Positions 25,193 to 33,520 of a DNA stretch of 64,000 bases are shown here, piece after piece. Below the pieces are notes generated by a model that ran no database searches, was not told the DNA's origin, and was given only the letters and a program-made list of their open reading frames with translations. The DNA comes from Postechiella sp039985655. GTDB lineage: Bacteria > Bacteroidota > Bacteroidia > Flavobacteriales > Flavobacteriaceae. The stretch lies in NCBI GenBank assembly GCA_039985655.1, contig JBDWSF010000037.1, positions 124,001 through 188,000 on the forward strand, in the 5' to 3' direction. A program made the position numbers and the translations under genes. The first letter of the stretch is position 1; each line of letters begins with the position of its first letter.

Positions 25193-27793
25193 TTAATTTT
25201 TAATCAACTTAAATGTTTTTGTTAATTGATTGCCTTTCAATGAGATTAAATAAACTCCTTTTGAAAAATTACTTAAATCAATATTTAGTTTCTGCATGTT
25301 ACTTGCAATAACACCTTGTTTATTTACGCGTCCACTAATATCAAAAATGGTATATTCACTAAATTTTGAAATAGGCATCAATACTGTTAAATGATTAGAA
25401 ACTGGATTTGGATAAATACGGATAACATTGTTTTTATCAAATTCTTCTTGAGATAGTAACTCTACCTCATCGAGTACTAATTCTAACCAATTTATATTCC
25501 ATCCACCAGAAAGCGCATTTAAACGAATGGTATGGCTACCAGATGATAATGATACCGTAGTACTTAATGTTGTATATGTTTGCCAGCCATCTGCTATATT
25601 AATATTTGTAGAGCCTTGAGATACGCCATCTACTAGAAATTCTACGGAGCCTCCTCCATTTTTACTAGCAACACGGTAATTCAAGATAAAAGTACCCGAA
25701 TTAACTATATCAACATCATATTCCATCCAATCGTTCGCATCTATATAACCTACATTATCTCCGCCACCTACATCACCAGTTTCTTGTGTTTGGATACCAC
25801 TCATTGCGCTATAATCTTCTGCTTGAATTAAAACAGTCTCTTCTGGATCTGCTTCTACAAGAGATACTGTAAAATTATTTAGTTTAAAAGCATCATCTGT
25901 ACCATTAAATAAAATTTTTAAAGACTGTACGCCTTTTGATAACCTTACCGCATTAGCTACTTTAAAATCTTGCCAATCTGTTAAACCTGTTGAATTTGGA
26001 GCTCCAAAAGGGATAGCAACATCAGATGTTGTATCTGCTCCATTAAAACTGAATTTTATAGCGCCATTTCCATTAGCTGCTGCATAATTTATATCTATAT
26101 CATAAGTCCCATTTGATGGTACGCTTACAGTGTATGTTAACCATTCACCATTTTCTATACTAGTAAGGTTGTACCCTCCTCCTGTAAGAGACTCAATATC
26201 TACGTTTTCATCAATACGATATTGATCTCCATCATTAGAATTTGTAAGATCATTGTATGTTCTATCTTGACCATTTAAAACAAAATAATCAAAGTTTTCT
26301 GCTTCTATAGTTATTGGTAATACATTCATACTATACTCAGGCAAATTGTTTGAATCAAATCCATTTATTGGATCTCCTGGGCTTCCGTCAATTCTATGAT
26401 ATGCTAAATGTCCATAAGATGGATGATCGGTATAGGTTCCTGCGCCTTCATACCCTCTTAATTGAAAAGCAACATCATCGCCTCTACTCACCCATTTAAC
26501 CTCGTCATCATCCAAATTAATACGATTTTTATAATGCCCTAAAATCATTTGAGGTAATGGAATATCATTCTGCTTACCTCTTGTAAGATCAGCTTCTGTT
26601 AGATTTCCTCCTGTATAGGGGTTAATCTTTAAGGATTTCCAACGTCCAGATCGATCTGTTCTTTCTATAAATTCTCCTGATGCTACAGTTGGCTCCCATG
26701 GAGTCGTTTGATCTGGGTATGTATATTCGTAACTCAAATTATAACGGTACGTATATTCTAGCCCTTTTAATACTCTATTATCAAGAAAGCTATACAAATC
26801 AAAACCTTGATTCCAAGCCATTTCGCACATCGTAGAAATAATAGAAATGCCACCTACTGAATGTGCTTGATCTCGTGACGCTTCCTGACCTTGACCAGTT
26901 TCCCATATATAATTCTCAATGAGTTCATTATATCCATAATCTTCTATAGAATCATCAAAGGAAGTGATTGAAAACTCATCATAAAACTCATTAGAAGTAC
27001 TTGGGCTAGCTACTGTTATAGGAGGCCCCGAAGGGTAAGGTAAATCGTTTGAAGCATGTTTTTCTCCTTGTAAATAAAGTAAAGCTCTATTGTAAATTAC
27101 TTCATTATCCATAAAAACACCCATTGCCATTACGCTTCTAAAAGCAAATAATCCTTGATTTCCATGTCTCGCTGGATCTCCATTATAAATAGACCAATAA
27201 AAACTAGTTTGACCTGATGGAACAGTTGTTCCAGACCAACCTGGGTACACCAACATCTCTTTAAAAGCATTTATATCACTTTGTGACCAACCAGAATAAG
27301 TAGATTTAATAATTTCTGCTGCTTCTAACATCCTCCATAATGGTTTCCCTGAATTTAGAGGAATAACACCTGATACGTTTCTAATAGTAGACCAAGCACT
27401 AAATACTTCTATAGCTTTATCGGCATACCTAGTATCTCCTGTAATATACCAGGAAAGCGCATTGTAATAAGCGGCTTGTGCATCTTTTTGCATGGCGCCG
27501 AGACTCGTTTTAGTATAAGATGTTCCTTCTTGTGGGCCATTTATATTATAATCATAACTTGCGTCGGAGTTTGATTGCATAGCTTCAAAGGAGCTTTTCC
27601 AAGGTTCAAGACCTGCTTCTACCATGTATTTCATCCTATCTAAATCCGATTCTTTATGTGCTAAACCCGGATGCACAAATTGTGCATGGATAGAACCAGT
27701 TGTCACAACAAACAAAAAAAGCATCAAACTTATTGATTTCTTCACTCCAATTAAATAAGCTTCTTCTTTATTTTTTTTATTTTTCATAATCAA
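25193..27793 (-). CDS. Secreted alginate-lyase-fold polysaccharide lyase 3 (2 CBM6-like, T9SS)
   Basis: 866 residues. A long n-region precedes the signal core, cut near AQFVHPG. The catalytic domain (about 40-480) is clearly related but diverged: RHGNQGLFAFRSVMAMGVF replaces the Asn-Trp block and SRDQAHSVGG keeps the Arg-Asp-Gln-x-His motif. It is about 90 residues longer than its neighbours. In contrast, the two CBM6-like modules and the sorting tail (IYPNPVSNHLTVLMPISKF) are very close to theirs. This suggests a different cleavage site or substrate on a shared targeting tail. It starts 6 bases after the ThuA-dehydrogenase gene. Confidence 0.82.
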   Translation of the reverse strand: MIMKNKKNKEEAYLIGVKKSISLMLFLFVVTTGSIHAQFVHPGLAHKESDLDRMKYMVEAGLEPWKSSFEAMQSNSDASYDYNINGPQEGTSYTKTSLGAMQKDAQAAYYNALSWYITGDTRYADKAIEVFSAWSTIRNVSGVIPLNSGKPLWRMLEAAEIIKSTYSGWSQSDINAFKEMLVYPGWSGTTVPSGQTSFYWSIYNGDPARHGNQGLFAFRSVMAMGVFMDNEVIYNRALLYLQGEKHASNDLPYPSGPPITVASPSTSNEFYDEFSITSFDDSIEDYGYNELIENYIWETGQGQEASRDQAHSVGGISIISTMCEMAWNQGFDLYSFLDNRVLKGLEYTYRYNLSYEYTYPDQTTPWEPTVASGEFIERTDRSGRWKSLKINPYTGGNLTEADLTRGKQNDIPLPQMILGHYKNRINLDDDEVKWVSRGDDVAFQLRGYEGAGTYTDHPSYGHLAYHRIDGSPGDPINGFDSNNLPEYSMNVLPITIEAENFDYFVLNGQDRTYNDLTNSNDGDQYRIDENVDIESLTGGGYNLTSIENGEWLTYTVSVPSNGTYDIDINYAAANGNGAIKFSFNGADTTSDVAIPFGAPNSTGLTDWQDFKVANAVRLSKGVQSLKILFNGTDDAFKLNNFTVSLVEADPEETVLIQAEDYSAMSGIQTQETGDVGGGDNVGYIDANDWMEYDVDIVNSGTFILNYRVASKNGGGSVEFLVDGVSQGSTNINIADGWQTYTTLSTTVSLSSGSHTIRLNALSGGWNINWLELVLDEVELLSQEEFDKNNVIRIYPNPVSNHLTVLMPISKFSEYTIFDISGRVNKQGVIASNMQKLNIDLSNFSKGVYLISLKGNQLTKTFKLIKN

Positions 27794-27799
27794 TACGCT

Positions 27800-30700
27800 T
27801 TAGTTTTTAATTATTTTCTTATAAACACGATTATTATTTGTATTAATTTTTAATAAATACAAACCGTCTTGTAAGTTTGATAAATCTATATCCTGAATAT
27901 TTTTATTTTGGTCTGTTTGAAAAGTTTTAATTAAAGCTCCTGTTAAATTATACAGTTCGATAAATTTCACCTTTTGAGAATATGAGTTGATAGTGATTTT
28001 AGTATTAAAAGGATTTGGAAATACTTTAATATTTTCGACATCGGCAACATCATCCTTAATATTTAAAGCATTTGTAGTAAAAAGGTTTGTTTTATAAATA
28101 GTTTCATTTTCAGCCCATCCAAGGCTTATTGCTGCGTCTCCCGAAGTGTGTATATATTCTATACTTATTGAATACATAGCTCCTGCATTAAGAGATACAG
28201 AAGCACTAGTAGTTTCTCCTCCTGTTCCTTTATTTATTATTTCTGTACCATTTAATACAACTTTAACCGAGCCATTTGTATGGTTTGTATATATTTTAAA
28301 ATCACCAGTTGTATCGGGTTGTAAATAACCTTCCCAACGCACACTAAATGCATCAGCATTTATACCAGAAACAGGTGAAGCATCTTCCCAGTTAAAAGCA
28401 ACTAAGGGATCTTTTACTTCAGTCGAAGTTCCCGAAAAATCTGATGAGTTATAATACGAACCTACTAAACCATTTAAACCATAAATATCTTCTTGAGCAA
28501 CGCCTTTACCATGAAACTCAATCCAATTTAAGTTTATTAAGAATCCATTAGTTGTAGTAGAGGTAAACTTAAAAAATAATTCATGAGTACCTGTTAAAGG
28601 TTCTATTGGTATAGTAAAATAATCCCATATTTGATCGCCTCCAGTAACTGCTATATAACGTTTACCAATTAGTGTCCCGTTTTCACTATCTGTTCTAACT
28701 TCAATATACCCTCCATTAGTTTTTGATGCTGCTCTAAATGTAATATGAGTAATCCCTTCTAGGTTTATAGGGTTAAAAGAAATATAATCATTATTATTTA
28801 TCCAACCTACATTAATACCTCCACCTACAGGGTCTGATGTCGATTGTGTTTGAATACCAGATTGCGAAGTGTAATATTCTGCTTCTTTCTTTTTAGGTTG
28901 CAGAAGGTGTGTTTTTGATCCTGTACTAGGTTCTACATTTATTACTCCATTATCTGTATAAGCACCTGTAAATGTATAAAAAACATCATCCGCATCATCT
29001 CCATGCGACTCTGTAATAAAACTACCTTCACAATTAGAAATTGAATTAAAATCGTGTTTATGATCTGAATGACCTACTGCTGGTAGGGCTTCAATATCTT
29101 CGCATGCTATGGTACCATCTTCGACATCAGTAACACTTATTTTAAACTCTATTTCTTCTCCCCAGGCATAGAACCCACCATCTGCTGGATAATCTATATT
29201 GACACTAGGTAAGTTATTTCCAGCATTAACTTTAATAGTTGCAAAAGCGTTAAGACCTTCGGTATCTGTAACTTTTAATTGAACGTTGTAGGTCCCAGAT
29301 ACAGTATAAATATTTGATGGTGTTAGACCTGTAGCATCAAAAGTACCATCACCATCAAAATCCCATTCGTAAGTTAAAGAATCTCCTATGTCTGGATCGT
29401 AAGAATCACTTGCATTAAAGTTGACAGTTAAAGGTAATGTTCCAGCTTCTGGATCGGCAGAAGCTATTGCTATAGGTGTTCGATTTCCATCAATAAAAGA
29501 AACCTTAATAATTCTAGCATCACTATTATTACCTCCAAATCCAGTTCCCCATTCTATAATGTACATGGCACCATCTGGACCAAAATCCATATCTATTGGG
29601 CGATTTAACTCTAAACTTTCGTAAAACGGATTAATTTTTACAATATTTCCGAAATCATCTAACTTAACTTCTCTAATCCAGTTTCGTGCCCATTCGTATA
29701 TAAAAACACTATTATTGTAATATTCTGGAAATTTAACTTCGGATGTTGATCCACTATTATAACTATATATGGCACCAGCCATAGCTGTTCTACCTCCATC
29801 TACACCCATTTCTGGGAATTCAGTAGATTCAGCATCTGAATACCATATCCACGCAGGGGTAGCTGGAGGTATATTGTAAACTCCAGTATTGTTAGGTGAA
29901 TCGTTAACAAGGTTATTAACATCAAAAGGACTTCCTGAAACTCCTGTTTCAAAATTATAATCTACATATGCTTGGTTATTTGCAACGGCATAAGGCCAAC
30001 CAAAATTTGCGGCAACGTTAGTTCTATTAAATTCGTCGTGTCCTCTAGAACCTCGACTATTACTATTGTTATTAGAATCGGGACCTACTTCACCTATATA
30101 TAAATAATTATCTGGAGATAAGGCAATTCTAAATGGATTTCTATGACCCATAGAATAAATCTCTAAAAGTCCATTATTTGTATCTGTAAATAAATTTCCA
30201 GAAGGGATACTATATGTCCCATCAATCTCAGGTTTTATTCTAAGTATTTTTCCTCGGTAATCTTTAGTGTTTGCAGAAGTGCCTTGTGCATCATAATTTT
30301 GTCGGCCATCCCGCTCATCAATAGGCGAATAACCATCTGATTTAAAAGGATTTATATTATCCCCTAAAGATATATATAAATTACCATTGCTATCAAACTC
30401 TAAATCACCTCCTGAATGGCAGCATGTTTCACGCTGTGTTGGTACTTCTAAAAGGATTATTTCAGAATCTATATCGATAGCATCATCTTCAAATGTAAAC
30501 CGAGATAAGTGTTGTTTATATTCGGTTCCGCTTGGTGAATAAAATAAATAAAGCCAGTTATTGGTTTCAAAATTTGGATCTAAAGCAATACCCAAAAGCC
30601 CATCTTCTCGATCACTATCAACATTTAATTGTAAAGCTGTAGTTTTTACTCCTGTTGTTTGATTGTATAATTTTACACTACCTGTTCGTTCTATATATAA

Positions 30701-31528
30701 TATTTTTAAATCAGGTAAAATAGCTAAGGCTAATGGATTTGAAGGACTATTATCTATAATGCTAACATCAAACTTACTGTCTACTGTGGCATCAAAAACA
30801 CCTGTAACTTCTTCAACAGCATAATATATCCCACCGAGTACGTGTTTTTTAAAATTTTCATCAGAATACATTGCAGAGGTATGTCCAAGTGCTGTATACC
30901 AAGCACGGCCACCATCATAATCATGACACCAACTAATTGGATGATCGTAACCCATGGTACCACCAGAATATGTACTTTCGTCTACGGTAGCTAAAACATG
31001 TACGTTTCCTCTAGGGTTTGTGGCAAAATTATACCATTCATCTGTTGTCGTCCAAGAAAAAGGTAAATCTTCAGTAGAAGGATGTACACGATCTGAAATC
31101 TTAACAGTTGCTGTTGGTGTACCAGAAGGATGGCCACTAAAGTACGCGCCTACCAAATCGCCATACCAATTCCAGTCATATTCAGTATCAGATGCTGCAT
31201 GTATCCCTAAATAGCCACCACCACCTTGTATATACTGTTCAAAAGCTGTTTGTTGGGCACTATCTAAAACATCTCCAGTTGTACTTAAAAATATTACAGC
31301 GGCATAGTCTTGTAAATATGCTAAGGTAAAAAGTGAAGCATCATTTGTAACATCTACAGCAAATGCATTATCTGTTCCTAATTGTTGAATCATATTAATT
31401 CCATCTGGAATAGAAGTATGTGCAAATCCTGCCGTTTTATGAAAAACGAGGACTTTAAAATCATGAGCCGACAATGTTGATGTTAAGCTTAAAAATATGA
31501 ATAAAGATGAGAGTATTTTTTTTTTCAT
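27800..31528 (-). CDS. Secreted ThuA / PQQ-type sugar dehydrogenase / PKD / CBM6 / PA14 protein
   Basis: This 1242-residue multidomain protein has a signal peptide ending LSAHD. Order: a ThuA-like domain (about 22-240; VLVFHKTAGFAHTSIPDG, GGGYLGIHAASDTEYDW), a six-blade glucose/sorbosone-dehydrogenase domain (about 250-680; GGDLEFDSNGNLYISLGDN, YIGEVGPDSN), a PKD domain (about 690-780; YEWDFDGDGTFDATG), an unassigned His-rich stretch (GHSDHKHDF), CBM6 (about 890-1025), PA14 (about 1035-1160) and a T9SS tail (FPNPFNTKITINS to KKIIKN). Dehydrogenases of this type oxidise sugars with PQQ; ThuA-like domains have been linked to keto-sugar metabolism. An oxidative step on the PUL glycan is therefore possible but inferred. 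Confidence 0.85.
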   Translation of the reverse strand: MKKKILSSLFIFLSLTSTLSAHDFKVLVFHKTAGFAHTSIPDGINMIQQLGTDNAFAVDVTNDASLFTLAYLQDYAAVIFLSTTGDVLDSAQQTAFEQYIQGGGGYLGIHAASDTEYDWNWYGDLVGAYFSGHPSGTPTATVKISDRVHPSTEDLPFSWTTTDEWYNFATNPRGNVHVLATVDESTYSGGTMGYDHPISWCHDYDGGRAWYTALGHTSAMYSDENFKKHVLGGIYYAVEEVTGVFDATVDSKFDVSIIDNSPSNPLALAILPDLKILYIERTGSVKLYNQTTGVKTTALQLNVDSDREDGLLGIALDPNFETNNWLYLFYSPSGTEYKQHLSRFTFEDDAIDIDSEIILLEVPTQRETCCHSGGDLEFDSNGNLYISLGDNINPFKSDGYSPIDERDGRQNYDAQGTSANTKDYRGKILRIKPEIDGTYSIPSGNLFTDTNNGLLEIYSMGHRNPFRIALSPDNYLYIGEVGPDSNNNSNSRGSRGHDEFNRTNVAANFGWPYAVANNQAYVDYNFETGVSGSPFDVNNLVNDSPNNTGVYNIPPATPAWIWYSDAESTEFPEMGVDGGRTAMAGAIYSYNSGSTSEVKFPEYYNNSVFIYEWARNWIREVKLDDFGNIVKINPFYESLELNRPIDMDFGPDGAMYIIEWGTGFGGNNSDARIIKVSFIDGNRTPIAIASADPEAGTLPLTVNFNASDSYDPDIGDSLTYEWDFDGDGTFDATGLTPSNIYTVSGTYNVQLKVTDTEGLNAFATIKVNAGNNLPSVNIDYPADGGFYAWGEEIEFKISVTDVEDGTIACEDIEALPAVGHSDHKHDFNSISNCEGSFITESHGDDADDVFYTFTGAYTDNGVINVEPSTGSKTHLLQPKKKEAEYYTSQSGIQTQSTSDPVGGGINVGWINNNDYISFNPINLEGITHITFRAASKTNGGYIEVRTDSENGTLIGKRYIAVTGGDQIWDYFTIPIEPLTGTHELFFKFTSTTTNGFLINLNWIEFHGKGVAQEDIYGLNGLVGSYYNSSDFSGTSTEVKDPLVAFNWEDASPVSGINADAFSVRWEGYLQPDTTGDFKIYTNHTNGSVKVVLNGTEIINKGTGGETTSASVSLNAGAMYSISIEYIHTSGDAAISLGWAENETIYKTNLFTTNALNIKDDVADVENIKVFPNPFNTKITINSYSQKVKFIELYNLTGALIKTFQTDQNKNIQDIDLSNLQDGLYLLKINTNNNRVYKKIIKN

Positions 31529-31881
31529 ATGTTTTGTTTAGTAAGTCTTAAATAAATTTATACGTACAATATTATTGTTATATTAAAATGATTCTTATAA
31601 GCTATCATGCAATTGATATAAAATAGAGTTCTTAAGTTTGCTTTATTCAAAAAATAACTAGTAAATTAATTATTAAAAAACTTAATAAAAGTTTGTTTTT
31701 TCATTTTTAGAACACTGCAAAAAACACAATTCCTAGTGTTATTGCAATAACCAAACGGTTATCATATATGCTAATAAAACCTATCTAAATCTGTGTCAGA
31801 TTTAATTTTTATGATATATACCATTTATAATACAAAAGACAAATAGCATAACCAGGTTGATTTTTGTTAGTCATTGATTTT
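31529..31881. other. Upstream gap of the ThuA-dehydrogenase operon
   Basis: No gene in 353 bases. It holds an ATAACC-N4-GGTTAT palindrome at about 31747-31762 and a TAAATCTG-TGT-CAGATTTA stem at 31786-31804. These could be an operator and an end-of-transcript hairpin for the small upstream gene. No clear TAnnTTTG box on the minus strand was found. Confidence 0.4.
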
Positions 31882-32115
31882 TTAAGACCCCCAGCAATTA
31901 GAACATAGCCCGTCTATTTTACCTCTACCCTTATAGCGAGATCTCTTATCATCCGGCTCAGAACAATAACAAGGTTTATCGTTCGTTTTTTTATTTTTTT
32001 TCAGTTGTTCTATAAACTCATTTTCAAATAAAGGAGCAACGTAATAGCTTTGAAGGCTTCCTTTATTCATTCCTGCTTGAAACGCTTTTCTAATATCTTC
32101 TTCTGTATATTCCAT
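31882..32115 (-). CDS. Small cysteine-pair protein, unknown
   Basis: The 77-residue protein starts at the ATG at 32115, directly after an AAAGAGG ribosome site; a GTG 12 bases upstream is less likely. The N-terminal half is helical (MEYTEEDIRKAFQAGM). The C-terminal half has CYC and CSNC separated by about 20 residues, which looks like a small zinc-ribbon. No family was recognised. It sits alone inside the PUL between gaps of about 350 and 165 bases, where such a gene is not expected. It may be a recent arrival. Confidence 0.6.
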   Translation of the reverse strand: MEYTEEDIRKAFQAGMNKGSLQSYYVAPLFENEFIEQLKKNKKTNDKPCYCSEPDDKRSRYKGRGKIDGLCSNCWGS

Positions 32116-32171
32116 CCTCTTTAACACTTTTTACCCGTTAAAACCAAATGATATACCAATTTTAAGAATGA

Positions 32172-32261
32172 AATGGGTTTAAGAAATTATCTTCGATTTT
32201 TACAGGAAAAATTAAACCCATTATTATTATAATTATGAAAAAATATAACTATAATGGGTTT
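32172..32261 (-). promoter_or_regulatory. Competing hairpins after the stand-alone CBM6 gene
   Basis: AATGGGTTTAA at 32172-32182, TTAAACCCATT at 32212-32222 and ATAATGGGTTT at 32251-32261. The middle piece can pair with either neighbour, so the two stems exclude each other. On the minus strand AAACCCATTAT pairs with ATAATGGGTTT and runs into AATTTTT, so at least one form can terminate the CBM6 transcript. Confidence 0.45.
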
Positions 32262-32281
32262 TATAAAATTATTTACACTTT

Positions 32282-33028
32282 TTATTCTTTAATAAACTTA
32301 AAGGTTTTGCTTTCAATTCCTTTTAAATTAATTAGGTACATCCCTTTAGATAAATCACTTACATTAAGTTCTACCTTTCTTAAACCATTTTGGATTGTTT
32401 CTTCTTTAATTACTTTACCACTAACATCTAAAATGGTGTATTGGTTATAATCTCCAATTGGCATTTCGATTGTAAGTGCATCAGCAACTGGGTTTGGGTA
32501 AAAATTAATTTGAGTTTCCTTTACATTATCAGAAACAGATAATATAGATTTATGCAACGTAAAATAGTCTATGTTAATATCTCCTACACCAAACACAAAA
32601 TACACATTTTGAACACCTGTTACCGTCTGAGTAAGTGTTGCTATATCACTATCTACATAAGTCTGCCAACCACCAGTTTTTCCGCTTTGCGTTATAGTAC
32701 CTACTGCTGTACCTGGCAAGTCTACACCATTTACACCATCATCTAAGTGCAATGTAACAGTTTTGTCACTAGTTCTATTACTAGCTACACTCATAGAAAA
32801 ATTAACAATATTTGTTAAATCTACACTTGTATATTTAACCCAGTCTCCATCTTTAATACTATCGATATTTTCTACGCCTGCATTATCATTGATTTTTAGA
32901 CCAGCGCCATCAAAATCAAATAGTTCTGCAGCATCTTCTGATTGAAGAATAATATCTTGCGCAAATACATTAGAGCATAATGCTGTTGTTGAAAGAACAG
33001 CCGTAAAAAGTAAATTTTTAATTTTCAT
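32282..33028 (-). CDS. Stand-alone secreted CBM6-like protein with T9SS tail
   Basis: The 248-residue protein has a signal peptide (cut after NVFAQ), one CBM6-like beta-sandwich at about 25-165 with the ligand-face core SIKDGDWVKYTSVD and YFVFGVGDINIDYF, and a T9SS tail from FYPNPVADALTIEMP. No catalytic domain is present. It is probably a surface or released glycan-binding protein that holds or disrupts the polysaccharide. It shares its CTD type with the lyases and with the relic just upstream. A long palindrome lies in its leader. Confidence 0.85.
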   Translation of the reverse strand: MKIKNLLFTAVLSTTALCSNVFAQDIILQSEDAAELFDFDGAGLKINDNAGVENIDSIKDGDWVKYTSVDLTNIVNFSMSVASNRTSDKTVTLHLDDGVNGVDLPGTAVGTITQSGKTGGWQTYVDSDIATLTQTVTGVQNVYFVFGVGDINIDYFTLHKSILSVSDNVKETQINFYPNPVADALTIEMPIGDYNQYTILDVSGKVIKEETIQNGLRKVELNVSDLSKGMYLINLKGIESKTFKFIKE

Positions 33029-33059
33029 TTTAAATTGATTTTAGTTAATAATTAATATT

Positions 33060-33086
33060 TATAATTAAGCACTATGCTTAATTATA
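33060..33086 (-). promoter_or_regulatory. 27-bp palindrome upstream of the stand-alone CBM6 gene
   Basis: TATAATTAAGCA, CTA, TGCTTAATTATA: perfect 12-bp arms, 31 bases before the ATG. It may be an operator or a leader hairpin. Confidence 0.45.
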
Positions 33087-33154
33087 TACTTTCATTTCAT
33101 TTTTTTATAGTTCTATTAATATTTAGAAATGCTATTTAGTTACTGATACTAGTA

Positions 33155-33373
33155 TTATTTAATTATCTTTTTAGTTTTTAATAGATTCTTAAACTTGTAT
33201 CTTTTGGTTAATTGATTACCTTTTAATGAGATTAAATAAGCGCCTTTATCAAGATCATTGATATTAAATTCGACCTCTTTTAAACCGCTTTGGATTGTTT
33301 TCTCTTTAATTATTACTTTATCACTACATCAAGATTGTGTATTGGTAATAGCATCAATTGTAAGCACATCAAC
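33155..33373 (-). pseudogene. Relic of a T9SS C-terminal sorting domain
   Basis: Read on the minus strand, VLTIDAITNTQS, an in-frame TGA, then VIIKEKTIQSGLKEVEF and NINDLDKGAYLISLKGNQL align to the tail of the next gene (LTIEMPIG... KVIKEETIQNGLRKVEL, SDLSKGMYLINLKG). About nine residues are deleted and the FYPNP start is lost. A whole secreted PUL protein once ended here. Confidence 0.85.
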
Positions 33374-33379
33374 ATAAAC

Positions 33380-33408
33380 CTAAGCATGTTATTCACTAAC
33401 ATGCTTAG
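33380..33408 (-). terminator. Hairpin after the DUF4998-like lipoprotein gene
   Basis: CTAAGCATGTTA, TTCAC, TAACATGCTTAG: perfect 12-bp arms. A second CTTAGAC/GTCTAAG pair overlaps it on the upstream side. There is no long T run, so it could be an RNA-processing or stabilising stem rather than a full terminator. Confidence 0.45.
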
Positions 33409-33520
33409 ACTTACTTTATTCTTGTCTAAGACCTAATACAATATCAAGCCCTATAAAGGATTATTTATGAATAAATCTCTGTTGAATAATAAGTATACCG
33501 TAGTATAGGCCTTTTTATAA

